A stretch of 58,380 bases of DNA from Solidesulfovibrio sp. (GCF_029978005.1 NZ_JARKOZ010000056.1:1-58380); one strand, 5' to 3'. Positions 25,267 to 34,335 are shown, numbered from the stretch's first letter. A program made the numbers and translations. Notes: generated by a model from the sequence alone, not told the origin.

Positions 25267-26262
25267 TTAGCTGACGGCCGATTCGGTGTTGAGAATGGCG
25301 TCACAGCGGTTGACCGGGATGCCGTCGAAAGAAACGACGTGCTTCCCGGAGACCTGCTCCATGGTCAGGGTGGAGGCGGCCACCTTGTTGGCGATCTGCC
25401 GGCGCAGGAAGCTGCGGACGGTGCGCGAGCAGTAGAAGACCGGCCGGCCCATCTTGATTTCGGGAAGCAGTTCGATGGCCTGGGTCATCAGGTCGATGAG
25501 ATCGGCACCGCTGGCGGCGTTTTTCGTGAGGGCGGTCACGTCGATGTTGGCGACACGCACGACGTACCGCCAGTCACGGACGGTCATGCCGATGTCCCAC
25601 TTGTAGTGGGTGCGGTAGCCCTGGTACTTGCCGCCGTTGGCATCCTCGAGGGTCACTTCGCCCAGGTCGTTGTGCTGCAGGCCGGCCTTGCTCCCCTTGG
25701 GGAAGATGCCGTGAATGGTGTTTTCGCCCCAGCAGACCAGCCAGACGCTGGTGTTGGTGCTGCCCGAGCCCGATCCGGACAGGACGTTGCCGGCGGACTG
25801 GGAACCGGACAGGGCGTTGTAGCGCGGGGCCAAGCCCAGGAAGCGTTCGGGGTTCACGGCCGTGTTGCCGTAGAACACGGTGGACGCCATGGCCTGGTTC
25901 ATGGCTTCGATGAAGGCTCGGTCCTCGGAGAGCCGAAAGGCCGACGTGTTGCCGTTGAGATCGGCCAGGGCCTTGTCCACCTCGGCATAGGCCTCGAGCA
26001 TGCCGCACGAGTCGGTGACCTGCGCGGTCGAGCTCTTGGACGGCTGCACGCCATAGTTGAGCATGCGCCAGGTGGCCGAGGGCAGGCCGGTGCGCACGGT
26101 GGTCTTGTGCCCGGTGGGCAGGTTGCCCTGGACGAAGGGCATATCGTCCAGGATGGGGTTGGTCAGATTGAGCAGTTCGGCCACGGCGTCGATTTTGCCG
26201 TCAGGGTCCAAACGCTTGGCCCAGTCGGCCAGGGTGATGAAGTTGCTGCCAAGGGTGGCCAT
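25267..26262 (-). CDS. Major capsid protein (BPP-1 Bbp17-like)
   Basis: 331 residues. Several near-invariant phrases of this HK97-fold subgroup are present: TLADWAKRLDPDGKIDAVAE, GNLPTGHKTTVRTGLP, WRMLNYGVQPSKSSTAQVTD, MASTVFYGNTAVNPERFLGL and HGIFPKGSKAGLQHNDLG. There is no separate protease gene nearby. A scaffold-like protein lies immediately upstream, as expected for shell assembly. Confidence 0.92.
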   Translation of the reverse strand: MATLGSNFITLADWAKRLDPDGKIDAVAELLNLTNPILDDMPFVQGNLPTGHKTTVRTGLPSATWRMLNYGVQPSKSSTAQVTDSCGMLEAYAEVDKALADLNGNTSAFRLSEDRAFIEAMNQAMASTVFYGNTAVNPERFLGLAPRYNALSGSQSAGNVLSGSGSGSTNTSVWLVCWGENTIHGIFPKGSKAGLQHNDLGEVTLEDANGGKYQGYRTHYKWDIGMTVRDWRYVVRVANIDVTALTKNAASGADLIDLMTQAIELLPEIKMGRPVFYCSRTVRSFLRRQIANKVAASTLTMEQVSGKHVVSFDGIPVNRCDAILNTESAVS

Positions 26263-26286
26263 GGTTCACCTCGTGATGGTTGACGG

Positions 26287-26940
26287 TTATTTGGACGGGT
26301 ACAGGATGTCGGCCACGTTCTTTTCAGCGGCCCCACCCGGAGCGCCTTTCCCCTTGGCCTTGTCCTCGGACACGGCCTTGCCGATCCGTTCGAACATCTT
26401 GACGATGGCCGGATGGAAGGCGGCCCCGGACTTCTCGAGGACGGCAAGGACGTCCTTATCCGCGAACGCTTCCAGCCCCTTCTTGGCCACGGCAATGCGG
26501 CTGTCGTAGTCGCCGCCCCATTCCTTGGCCAAAGACTCGACATTGGCCTGATTGGCGGCATCGAAGGCCTTGAAGGTCTCCTGGGTCTGGCGCGCATACA
26601 GTTCCAGGGAGGCCTGAAACTGCTTGGGAGTCATGCCCTGGGCCTTGGCGAACTGCCGGAAGCCTTCGATACCCTTCTCATCCAGGGGAACGGCTTTGAG
26701 GTCTTCCGGGGCTGTCCAGGTGTACTGCGGCTCCTGTCCCTGCTGCTGTCCCGTGCTATCACCGGCTTGGCCCGTCGCCGTACCTTGGGTCTGCTGCCCG
26801 CCGGACTGGGTCGTTTGGCCCTGGTCCGTCGTCTGTTGTCCCTGCTGCGGCGTCGTGGTCGAAGCGCCGGCCTGTTCCCCGCTCTGCGTCCCCGCTCCGG
26901 TGTCACCCTGCGGCGTGGTCAGCGTGTCGGTGTCAGCCAT
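26287..26940 (-). CDS. Probable capsid scaffolding protein
   Basis: 217 residues. The N-terminal 75 are low-complexity Gln/Gly/Thr (TTPQGDTGAGTQSGEQ) and the C-terminal part is helical and acidic (GIEGFRQFAKAQGMTPKQFQ, FKAFDAANQANVESLAKEWG). This is the usual make-up and place of scaffolding proteins just before the capsid gene. Confidence 0.7.
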   Translation of the reverse strand: MADTDTLTTPQGDTGAGTQSGEQAGASTTTPQQGQQTTDQGQTTQSGGQQTQGTATGQAGDSTGQQQGQEPQYTWTAPEDLKAVPLDEKGIEGFRQFAKAQGMTPKQFQASLELYARQTQETFKAFDAANQANVESLAKEWGGDYDSRIAVAKKGLEAFADKDVLAVLEKSGAAFHPAIVKMFERIGKAVSEDKAKGKGAPGGAAEKNVADILYPSK

Positions 26941-27319
26941 GTTGTTCTTCCTCTTCGATTTTCTGAGTTGCGGTTTTCAGATCGTCAGCCAAAAGCCGGC
27001 GCATTGCAGGGTCATGGATGGCCCCCCGCACAGCCGCCAGCATCATGCCTTCGGGCGTATTGATGCCGAGAGTTTCCAAAAGGTGCATGCCCACGGAACG
27101 ACGGCCCAAGGCGTAGATGTCCCTGGAGTTGCCATTGAACGCCGACCCAAGCACGGCCGTCACGCCAAGGAGGTCCTGGAGCACTCGCCAGCCATGAGGA
27201 GAACCGAGGAACGTGCGGTGGTAGTCCTCAAGACGCTGTCTCTCCTTGGTCTCTGCGGCTACATTGGCTTCCTTGGCCCGGCGCGCATCGTCAGCCAGCA
27301 CATCGCTTTCAAACGTCAT
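26933..27319 (-). CDS. Bbp19-like small structural-cluster protein
   Basis: 128 residues. The central part YHRTFLGSPHGWRVLQDLLG, then FNGNSRDIYALGRRSVGMHL, is the motif of Bbp19-type proteins that lie between portal and scaffold genes in BPP-1-like phages. Charged coiled ends. It overlaps the portal stop by ATGA and the scaffold start by eight bases, so the three are tightly coupled. Confidence 0.7.
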   Translation of the reverse strand: MTFESDVLADDARRAKEANVAAETKERQRLEDYHRTFLGSPHGWRVLQDLLGVTAVLGSAFNGNSRDIYALGRRSVGMHLLETLGINTPEGMMLAAVRGAIHDPAMRRLLADDLKTATQKIEEEEQHG

Positions 27320-29028
27320 TGCGGCGTCCCCTGTTGGCCCTGGCCCTGTTGCTGGGCCATCATGGCGGTCAGCGCATTGGGTTTGCTCATGTCCGCCTGG
27401 GCAAGTGTTTGGGCCGTTTCGGCCTGCTGTTGGGCGGCCAGGGCCTGCTGCTGCTCCTGCTGCGCCTGGGCCTGGGCCTGCCGTCGCTGCGCCACTTCAT
27501 CGTCAGGACGCACGATCTCGGCCGGCACGTTGTAGGCCGAAGCGTATTCGTCGATGGCCTTGTCAAGGTCGAGCTTATCCAGCACGCCGGGAGACATTTG
27601 GGCCATGGGGGACACGACCTGGAAGAACCGGTTCATGCCATCGGCCCCGGCCATGCGCTGGGCCTGGGACAGAAGGCCGATGTATTCGACCTTGATGGGG
27701 GCTCCCTGGATTTCCTGGGGAGGATCGGGAAGAACCACCTCGGACGGATTGACCACCGTGCCGTCCACGTTGCGGCCGCGATGCCAGAGGATGTCGAAGG
27801 TGCGGGAAATGGTCGGGTCGAGCAGTTCCGTCTGCTGGCGTTCGATGACCGGCCCGAGCATCAGAATCTTTTCTTCGCTGCGCTCCATGACCTCGGTGGC
27901 GGTCATGTTCGGCTGCTGCAGCAGCATCAGGAAGACGTCATTGAAAAACCCCTGGCCGATGCGCTCCTCAAGCTCCTTGATCTTGACGCCAGTGTTCTGC
28001 ACGTCGAAATTGACCTGATACAGCGGCCCCATCGCGTCCTTCCCGCCCTGGTCGGTATAGGTGACGCCAGAGGGGAAGGTGTTGATCCCGCCCATGCCCT
28101 TGAGCGTCGAAGGAGCCAAAAGGGGCGGGTCAGCCATCTTGTGCAGGGCCTTGAGCTGCGTCTTCTCCATCTCCTGGAGCATCTTGATGTCCGGAAGGAT
28201 GTCCTCGGCCTGTCCCCGGCCGTAGACCTCCGAACCGGTGGTGTCCCAGCGAGACACCATGTAGGGCATGACCCTGAATCCGCCTTCGGCCAGGATTTCC
28301 TGGTCATCATACGAAACCCAGACGGATTCGAATGGCATATCCTGGGCGGCCGCGCTGTTGGGATTCCTCTGCGCCCTGGGCTGTACGATATGGAGCACGC
28401 GGCTGTATTCGTAGGGCTGGGACTGGGCCAGGGTCCGCACGCGCTCGGGGCAAGCACTGTCCCATTCCTGGACCATGGACTTTGCCGTCCACCAGGTCAG
28501 ACGATTCACCGTGTCGATGTCGCCGTTTGGTCCGGCGGCCAGGAAGTATTCACCGATGGTGAACGGCCGGAAATTGATGAGGGTGGTGTCGGATTCTCCC
28601 TCGAACATGCACCCGTTTCCGAAGCAGCCGAGCTCGGCGAAGATGCTGTGCGCCGCGGCATAGAATCCGCCCTTGGCCAGAGCCATGTAGATGCGCTTCT
28701 CCACGGCCTGCAGCCAGGCTTTCACCGCCCCCAAGGCCGCAAGGTCAGCATCGGCCAGTGTCAGCCGGAACCAAGGCTGCATGGGGCTGGTCAAGCCGCT
28801 CTGCATGCCGGCCGCCAGCCGGCGCAAGGCAGTGGTGGCCGTGGAGTTGAAAATCTTGCTGGTGTCGTTCTTGGCGGCATCCGTGGGCTTGCTGGACGTG
28901 CTGCCGGTCATAAACCCCTTGCGAGGCATCACGTACGCAATCAGATCCTCCCACTTGGTTTCCCAGGTCTGGCGGTCGGCCTTGAGTTGCGCAAAGCGCT
29001 CGAGGTATTGCCTGGCCCGTTCGTCCAT
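27316..29028 (-). CDS. Portal (head-tail connector) protein
   Basis: 570 residues. WETKWEDLIAYVMPRKGF, LRRLAAGMQSGLTSPMQPWF and MLQEMEKTQLKALHKMADPP are typical of the T7/BPP-1 class of podoviral portals. The C-terminus is very Gln/Ala-rich (QAQAQQEQQQALAAQQQAE), also common in this class. Forms the dodecameric DNA channel at one capsid vertex. Confidence 0.9.
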   Translation of the reverse strand: MDERARQYLERFAQLKADRQTWETKWEDLIAYVMPRKGFMTGSTSSKPTDAAKNDTSKIFNSTATTALRRLAAGMQSGLTSPMQPWFRLTLADADLAALGAVKAWLQAVEKRIYMALAKGGFYAAAHSIFAELGCFGNGCMFEGESDTTLINFRPFTIGEYFLAAGPNGDIDTVNRLTWWTAKSMVQEWDSACPERVRTLAQSQPYEYSRVLHIVQPRAQRNPNSAAAQDMPFESVWVSYDDQEILAEGGFRVMPYMVSRWDTTGSEVYGRGQAEDILPDIKMLQEMEKTQLKALHKMADPPLLAPSTLKGMGGINTFPSGVTYTDQGGKDAMGPLYQVNFDVQNTGVKIKELEERIGQGFFNDVFLMLLQQPNMTATEVMERSEEKILMLGPVIERQQTELLDPTISRTFDILWHRGRNVDGTVVNPSEVVLPDPPQEIQGAPIKVEYIGLLSQAQRMAGADGMNRFFQVVSPMAQMSPGVLDKLDLDKAIDEYASAYNVPAEIVRPDDEVAQRRQAQAQAQQEQQQALAAQQQAETAQTLAQADMSKPNALTAMMAQQQGQGQQGTPQ

Positions 29029-29030
29029 GA

Positions 29031-29669
29031 CTACTGCCCCAGAAGGGTTTTGCGCCCCACGGTCGGCGTCCCCGTCGTGCCAAGGCCACTGGTCAGGATG
29101 GTGGCCTTGCGCCCGGCGGCCAGACGACGCCGTTTTTCGGCAGCCGCGGCGTTGGCGTCGGTGGTGGAATCCATGTTGTTGTACATGGCCGAAACCTTGT
29201 CCGACTTTTCCTGCTCGGCCGCCTGCTGCTCCAAGAGCGCCGTTTGCTTGGCCGCCTCGTCCGCAGCAGCCTGGGCCTCATCGGCCTGCTTCTGGGCCAT
29301 GGCCTGCATGTTGGCGTTCATATCGTCTATTTTCTTTTGCCGTGCGGCCGCCTCGGCGTTCGCTCGGGCCTGGGCATCATTCACAGCCTGTTCCAGCCGT
29401 GAATTCGCGCTGTTGGCACCTGAGGCAGCGGAAGCGGCGGCCGCACGCTGTTGCGCCGCTGTCTGGGATGCATCCGAAAGGTACGATTGCTGGCTACTGT
29501 ACTGTCCCGTTTGGGCGTCCTGCTGTTGAGCCGCCATGAGCACCATCATGCCCTGCGCCGCTGTCTGCGGGCTGGACATGAGGTAGGCCGCCACAGGCAT
29601 GACAGACTGAACGTTTTGTCCCTGGCTCGTGTCTTCCTGCGGGTACAGATAGGGCGACGATCCGGCCAT
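29031..29669 (-). CDS. Ala/Gln-rich phage protein, function unknown
   Basis: 212 residues, mostly a long Ala/Gln/Lys coiled coil (QKKIDDMNANMQAMAQKQAD). It ends GRKATILTSGLGTTGTPTVG then RKTLLGQ. The final T-x-L-L-G signature recurs at the end of the next protein too (YKTLLGGTS). Such endings are common in proteins beside podoviral portals. A minor head or connector protein is likely. Confidence 0.6.
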   Translation of the reverse strand: MAGSSPYLYPQEDTSQGQNVQSVMPVAAYLMSSPQTAAQGMMVLMAAQQQDAQTGQYSSQQSYLSDASQTAAQQRAAAASAASGANSANSRLEQAVNDAQARANAEAAARQKKIDDMNANMQAMAQKQADEAQAAADEAAKQTALLEQQAAEQEKSDKVSAMYNNMDSTTDANAAAAEKRRRLAAGRKATILTSGLGTTGTPTVGRKTLLGQ

Positions 29670-30157
29670 TACGAAGTGCCTCCAAGCAAGGTTTTGTAGA
29701 GGGAAAGCGTGCTGTCATCGCTGCTGAGCAGGGACGTGTTTCCTGTGTTTGTCTTGTTCTTGTAGCCCTTAACCAAGGTATCGTAGGCTGCCTTGTCTTG
29801 TTCGTGCTGATCGATGAAATCCATCTGCTCCCGGCTGGAATAGGACATGGGCTTGACAGAGACATATCCGCCATTGGGGTTGCTCGAGTCCGGGCCTGTC
29901 TCGTAGTATTGCGTTTCCAGCGGCATGTTCATCACGTAACGCATGGCCCGTTGAATCAAATCAGGGTCCATGTCGTTCGTGCCATCAGCGGCGGTATGGT
30001 CCGTCTGGTACGACTGCAGCGCGGAAGGGAGCGTGGTCACCGCCGTGTTGTAAGCAGTGGCCCTGGTCTGCCCGGCATAAAGCGGGTCCATGAGCCCATT
30101 GGCATCGCCCACGCTTCCGCCTGTCCCCATGCCCATATTCATCGTGCCACCTGCCAT
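29669..30157 (-). CDS. Phage hypothetical protein before portal cluster
   Basis: 162 residues from ATG 30157 (GAGGTGG upstream); a 4-residue longer start is possible. Gly/Met-rich start (AGGTMNMGMGTGGSVGD), later DPDLIQRAMRYVMNMPLETQ, C-terminal SLYKTLLGGTS like its neighbour. No known domain. The position between terminase and portal suggests a minor structural role. Confidence 0.6.
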   Translation of the reverse strand: MAGGTMNMGMGTGGSVGDANGLMDPLYAGQTRATAYNTAVTTLPSALQSYQTDHTAADGTNDMDPDLIQRAMRYVMNMPLETQYYETGPDSSNPNGGYVSVKPMSYSSREQMDFIDQHEQDKAAYDTLVKGYKNKTNTGNTSLLSSDDSTLSLYKTLLGGTS

Positions 30158-30165
30158 GTCCCACC

Positions 30166-31644
30166 TCACGAAAACATCTGGTATTCTGAATTTGCCCGGC
30201 CTACAGGAACGCCATCATTCCACTTTTTGGCAACCGGGGCGGCGAACGACAGGGCCAAGGAATCACCCCTGTTGGGAGATGGTAATCCTCGGTCCTTCAT
30301 ATCTTCCTTGCTCTCCAGCTGGATTTTCCCATCCATGCGGGGAACCGTTTCAGGCCCAATGATGTCGTCATAGAGAACTGCATCATGGGGATCGATAGCA
30401 CCGCCCGCCTTGAGCCAATTTCGCATTTCGCGCCACATGTAGGCTCGGAGATTGAGACAACCCTCGTCTGGTGATGTCCCTGAAAACCACACGAGCCTCC
30501 AGGAACGGCCAAGTGTAGTGCCGCCGCTGACGATGCCCGTGCCATATCCGGCATCAACGAAGACAGCGTCGGCTTTGTGCTCGTCTTCGAGGTACGCAAC
30601 GCGCTGGGCCACGGCCATGTCGTTGTCGTTTTTGGCCATGGTCTGAAGAACCTTGAAGTGCAGGCCCTGGCGCAACCCAATCACCAGTTCATCGTCACCG
30701 GACCATGCCGGATCGACGGTCAAAATCTTGGGAGCGAAATTGAACTGCTCAGGCCGAAGGACCCGGTTGCGGGCGGCGTCGGCGTCGTCGGAGGAGATGA
30801 ACTGGCGGGCCGACTGCGAGGGAAACTGGCCGCGAACGCGTACCTTGAAAAAGTCGCTGTCTTTGCCGTGATCTTCAAGCCACTGCTGGATTTTTTCTTT
30901 ATTGGTCCCAGGAACGGTGCGGCTGTCAATTTGCCAAGTCATCCAGCGGTGCCTATAGCGCCGGAAGCACTCACGGAATCTCCCGCTGTTCTGCGTCGGG
31001 TTCCCGAATACGAGCCAGAGGATGACCGTATCTTCGTCCGTCAGAGCGCCTTCAGCGACTTCCCAGACCTTGTCATGAATCTTAGAAGCCTCATCGAACA
31101 AGAGAACTATTATCTTGCCTTTGTTGTGCAGTCCGGCGAAGGCTTCGGTGTTGTTCTGGCTCCAGGGAACGAAATCCATGCGCCATGAGTCGGAATGTTC
31201 TGGGTCAACAGACTTGATGGACGTGGCCTGTGTGTCAAACCAATGGCCCGTAATGCTACGGCGAAACCATGTGCTTATCTCTGGAACAGTCTTGGTGCTC
31301 AACTGGTTCAGCGTGTTGGCCGTGCACACAATCTTGGCGTCATCCCAGCAACTCATGGCCCAATTGCTGATCTGGCCCATAAGTGCGGACTTGCCGATGC
31401 CATGGCCGGAAGCAACCGCGATCTGCACCGGCTGATAGCGCGTATCGAGGTTGGACAGGCGGTCGCTGATGGCGTGGTGGATATCGCGCTGCCATTCGCG
31501 CGGGCCGTCTGAGCCGGACAAATCGTCAAGACCCCAATCCCAAGCAAACTCGGCCCAGGAAAGGGGATCGTATTGGCACCGTGCGGCGTGCGCGATTATC
31601 TCGTTGTCCTGCTCAGCTACGTTCACCAGCACGTTCCTTTGCAC
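30166..31644 (-). CDS. Terminase large subunit
   Basis: 492 residues. ATPase: Walker A SGHGIGKS (79-86), Walker B IIVLLFDEA (178-186, D184/E185). Nuclease: VDPAWSGDD (D311), VFVDAGYG (D364) and late RGDSLALSF. Drives DNA packaging with the small subunit encoded just upstream, which overlaps it by 32 bases. Family-typical length. Confidence 0.93.
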   Translation of the reverse strand: MQRNVLVNVAEQDNEIIAHAARCQYDPLSWAEFAWDWGLDDLSGSDGPREWQRDIHHAISDRLSNLDTRYQPVQIAVASGHGIGKSALMGQISNWAMSCWDDAKIVCTANTLNQLSTKTVPEISTWFRRSITGHWFDTQATSIKSVDPEHSDSWRMDFVPWSQNNTEAFAGLHNKGKIIVLLFDEASKIHDKVWEVAEGALTDEDTVILWLVFGNPTQNSGRFRECFRRYRHRWMTWQIDSRTVPGTNKEKIQQWLEDHGKDSDFFKVRVRGQFPSQSARQFISSDDADAARNRVLRPEQFNFAPKILTVDPAWSGDDELVIGLRQGLHFKVLQTMAKNDNDMAVAQRVAYLEDEHKADAVFVDAGYGTGIVSGGTTLGRSWRLVWFSGTSPDEGCLNLRAYMWREMRNWLKAGGAIDPHDAVLYDDIIGPETVPRMDGKIQLESKEDMKDRGLPSPNRGDSLALSFAAPVAKKWNDGVPVGRANSEYQMFS

Positions 31645-32044
31645 GGCGAAGACGGTCAGCCAGACTCAAGTTGACGTTGACGGTCGATTCCGACCGATCC
31701 TTGTAGACCTCAGGACGTAGCGCCTTGAGGCGAAAAATCAGTAGGGTGTCCGAGAACTCGCGGATAGCCCCACACCGCTTCCCTTTATGGAACACTGGCC
31801 GAAGCGTGCCCTTGTAGGCCCGGCGGTCCGCCTCGGCTTCCAGGCGTTCGGTGTATTCGGCCAGGGCATCGTCCCACGCTTTATGGAAGGCTGGATCGTT
31901 GTCGTAGGTGTCCCTGGCGGTGTCCCGGTGGATTCCGGCGGCCTTGGCGGCCCTGGTCACAAAGCCGTACTGGGCGAGGTGCGCCAGGAACTTGGCCCGC
32001 TTGTCGGCCGTGAATTTTTCGGGGACACCCTTACGCCTGGCCAT
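31613..32044 (-). CDS. Terminase small subunit
   Basis: 143 residues. The N-terminal half has an HTH (FVTRAAKAAGIHRDTARDTY) followed by FHKAWDDALAEYTERLEAEA, standard for small terminases that recognise phage DNA. The rest (LIFRLKALRPEVYKDRSE) is the usual oligomerisation end. TAATG coupling with the upstream membrane-protein gene. Confidence 0.88.
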   Translation of the reverse strand: MARRKGVPEKFTADKRAKFLAHLAQYGFVTRAAKAAGIHRDTARDTYDNDPAFHKAWDDALAEYTERLEAEADRRAYKGTLRPVFHKGKRCGAIREFSDTLLIFRLKALRPEVYKDRSESTVNVNLSLADRLRRAKERAGERS

Positions 32045-32295
32045 TACTGCCCCTTGCGCTCCCGCACTGCGTCACGGATGTAATTGACGCTTGTCTCAAT
32101 GCTGGCGATGCGCTCGAGCCACCGTTGCTGTGCTTGGTCGCTGGCCTCAACGATGGCCAAGCGTCGGTCCAGTTCCGCTTGGTGCGCCTGGATGGAGCCA
32201 GACCAATAGCCGATGGCGATGAGGTTGATGACAACCGTCAAAGCCATGCCAATCCAGGGAGCCATCCATTTGTTTTTGCAAAGCGCCTCGCCCAC
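32044..32295 (-). CDS. Small membrane coiled-coil protein, lysis cluster
   Basis: 83 residues from GTG 32295, which follows the upstream stop as TAAGGTG with AAGGAGG in place. A longer frame without ribosome binding site is rejected. One transmembrane helix (MALTVVINLIAIGYWSG, residues 16-32), then a charged helical tail (LDRRLAIVEASDQAQQRWLE). The arrangement suggests an inner-membrane spanin or holin-like part of the lysis cassette; which one is undecided. Confidence 0.6.
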   Translation of the reverse strand: MGEALCKNKWMAPWIGMALTVVINLIAIGYWSGSIQAHQAELDRRLAIVEASDQAQQRWLERIASIETSVNYIRDAVRERKGQ

Positions 32296-32296
32296 C

Positions 32297-32836
32297 TTAG
32301 TCGGCCTCCTTACTGTATGGAGCCAACCTCCAAGGGGCCGGCAGTAACTCCCGCAACTCGCCGGGAGACAGCACCATATCCTGGGGCGGCAGCATGCCGT
32401 GCTTGCCAAGGATGTAGGCCACGGTCTGGGAGCAAATGGGCCGGCCCATCGTGACGCGGAATTTGCCCCAGATGCGGCGAACCAAAGACAGGTAGCCGTA
32501 ACGAAAGGACTTGCGCTGTGCGACCATTCGCAACGCCGTGACTTTGATGCGCAGCCCAAGCGCTTCACTGCATTCGATGGGGTGGATCAGGATTGTTCCG
32601 TCGTAGTCGTCGAATCGATCCGAAGCACGCTTGATATCGACACCCCATTCAAGGGCTTCGACCAGGAAAATGGAGTCGCAGATTTTAATGCCGAGGCTGG
32701 AATGCGATCCGCCCGGGGCGAAACGTCTTATCGCACGAGAGAGAAGCGAATCGCCGACCCACGTCACGGCAAACACGTCCAGGGACGGACGCAACTCCTC
32801 GTAAATAATGACACCACGGTCAGGAGGATAGGTCAT
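32297..32836 (-). CDS. Permuted papain-like cysteine amidase/peptidase (YiiX type)
   Basis: 179 residues. Circularly permuted papain-fold: His in PGGSHSSLGI (H45) comes before Cys in MGRPICSQTVAYIL (C135), the reverse of classical papain order. The YiiX/NlpC-permuted group cleaves amide or acyl bonds. In this lysis cluster it may cut peptidoglycan or modify the envelope (inference). Confidence 0.65.
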   Translation of the reverse strand: MTYPPDRGVIIYEELRPSLDVFAVTWVGDSLLSRAIRRFAPGGSHSSLGIKICDSIFLVEALEWGVDIKRASDRFDDYDGTILIHPIECSEALGLRIKVTALRMVAQRKSFRYGYLSLVRRIWGKFRVTMGRPICSQTVAYILGKHGMLPPQDMVLSPGELRELLPAPWRLAPYSKEAD

Positions 32837-33189
32837 TTTCCTACCACCTCCGCTATTGCCGTCACCCGATTTCTGGCCCTGGTGTACAGGTTGAGCGCCG
32901 CCATAAGGTCACCGCGACTGGCCACGGCCTCCAGGTCTACGATGTCGTTTTTAAGGTCCTCCAGCCCAGGTACAGCCCCTTTGGCCTGCAACGCCGTGTA
33001 GCTGTCCCACAGCCATTCGACGCCGGCTTTGATCCTGGCCGGTAGGGTGGACACGTCGGTGCTGGTCGCAACCCCGTCCGGCCCGAGGGAGGTGGAGGAC
33101 GAACCTCCCTCGGTGGACAGGATGGCGGGAACGCAGGCTGACAAGAAGCAGGTAGCGGCTATGATCAGGATGCCGAGAAACTTACACAT
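32833..33189 (-). CDS. Phage lipoprotein
   Basis: 118 residues. Signal IIAATCFLSAC with lipobox L-S-A-C at residues 16-19. The mature part (EWLWDSYTALQAKGAVPGLE, then IVDLEAVASRGDLMAALNLY) is helical. Could serve as the outer-membrane spanin partner. It overlaps the lysozyme gene by eight bases. Confidence 0.7.
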   Translation of the reverse strand: MCKFLGILIIAATCFLSACVPAILSTEGGSSSTSLGPDGVATSTDVSTLPARIKAGVEWLWDSYTALQAKGAVPGLEDLKNDIVDLEAVASRGDLMAALNLYTRARNRVTAIAEVVGK

Positions 33190-34027
33190 TGCGAGCCCCT
33201 ATAGGCTTGGCGGTCATGCGGCCCCATACGGCCAATGAGGCAAGAATGGTCGAGAGATACGGGGAGAGGTCGGGAACGGTGTAGATTTGGCCGCCGATGC
33301 GGATGGCTACGTCCCAGGCGTTGACGCCGAGCAGTTGCAGCCCGAGCATCCCGAGGACGCCGTAGATGGTCTTTGACTTGGCCAAGGCCTTGAGAATCAC
33401 GGTCAGCCGAGCAACATCCGGTAAATCCGCTCGTACCGCATCGCCCATCGTCGTGCCGTCGCCCGGCATATCCGGCAGTCGATCAACCGGCATTCGAGGT
33501 GCAGCGGGTTCAGCCGGTGCTGGAGCCACGACCTGAGCCGGCGGCGGATCGGTGAGAAATCGGACACCATTGACCTCCTCGGGCCATTGCCCCGTCCGGA
33601 TCATCTCGGCATTGCGCTTGACCCGGGCAGGCGTCTGCTTGGCCCAACGGGAGGCGAGCATTTGGGTGGCCGCCGTCTCCCAGTCACGGGACTGAATGGC
33701 GTGGATGGTGGCGAAGAACTTGGAAGCGCCCGGGGCTCCCAGCTGGTAGACGCTGGAGACGATGGCCGCTTGGCGAACCTCGTCGAGGTCGCGCCACTTC
33801 GGCCACCGGCGGTCGAGTTCGGCTAGAACGGCCTGAATCTCATCGGCAAGGGCAGCGTCGGCTTGCTCGGTGGTCCAAACCAACCCCTCACACTCCTCGG
33901 CCGAGTATCCATGGGCCTCGAGGTTGTAGCCGTCTCCGATGGTCCATATACCCCGGGGATCCTTGTAGGCGGTGAGCTTCCGGCCCTCTTCGAGTTGGAT
34001 AAGACGGGTGGTCTTCGCAAGCCCCAT
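33182..34027 (-). CDS. T4-type lysozyme (GH24 endolysin) with C-terminal membrane tail
   Basis: 281 residues. The catalytic triad spacing of T4-type lysozyme is exact: E14-8 aa-D23-5 aa-T29 (LEEGRKLTAYKDPRGIWTIG). The GH24 domain ends near 150. A Pro/Ala-rich linker (PPPAQVVAPAPAEPAAPRMP) is followed by two hydrophobic segments (about 220-245 and 256-275). Most GH24 endolysins are about 150-170 residues, so the membrane-spanning tail is an extra, perhaps a holin-like domain fused to the enzyme. Confidence 0.88.
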   Translation of the reverse strand: MGLAKTTRLIQLEEGRKLTAYKDPRGIWTIGDGYNLEAHGYSAEECEGLVWTTEQADAALADEIQAVLAELDRRWPKWRDLDEVRQAAIVSSVYQLGAPGASKFFATIHAIQSRDWETAATQMLASRWAKQTPARVKRNAEMIRTGQWPEEVNGVRFLTDPPPAQVVAPAPAEPAAPRMPVDRLPDMPGDGTTMGDAVRADLPDVARLTVILKALAKSKTIYGVLGMLGLQLLGVNAWDVAIRIGGQIYTVPDLSPYLSTILASLAVWGRMTAKPIGARNV

Positions 34028-34134
34028 GTCGGCCCCCTTCCCGGCGCGGGCCGGGGTGATGGGCCGAGGCTAAACCCACGTATTGGGCGGATGCAGAATT
34101 GGGCAGTTTTGTAGTCGAAATAAGCAGTTTTTGA
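34028..34134. other. Gap between lysis and replication genes
   Basis: About 105 bases with the lysozyme ribosome binding site (GGAAGGGGGCC on the minus strand) and an AT-rich patch at 34,110-34,140 that could hold a late promoter. I could not define clear -35/-10 boxes. Confidence 0.25.
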
Positions 34135-34335
34135 CTATTGACAGGGTTTCCTGTGCCGGCGCTCTTGGTCTTCTAGCCACCTGTCCAGAGACGCCGGCCG
34201 GGCTTTCCAGGGTCCACGCCCATCCGTTCGCCAAGCCGGAAGCCCTTCATGCTCCACCAGGGAGGGAATGGAATTACGACTCTCCCCGATGGCTCGAGCT
34301 ATGGCTTCCGCCCCCTTGATCAGCAACTCCCCCAC
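34135..34335 (-). CDS. Small HTH-like DNA-binding protein
   Basis: 66 residues from GTG 34335, 18 bases after the VRR-NUC stop and with AGGGGAAG upstream; a longer frame overlaps that gene and is less likely. LLIKGAEAIARAIGESRNSI, then LVEHEGLPAWRTDGRGPW resembles excisionase/AlpA-type helix-turn-helix proteins (helix, turn, 'G-L-P-A-x-x-x-x-G-x-W' wing). Could regulate late genes downstream. Confidence 0.55.
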   Translation of the reverse strand: MGELLIKGAEAIARAIGESRNSIPSLVEHEGLPAWRTDGRGPWKARPASLDRWLEDQERRHRKPCQ

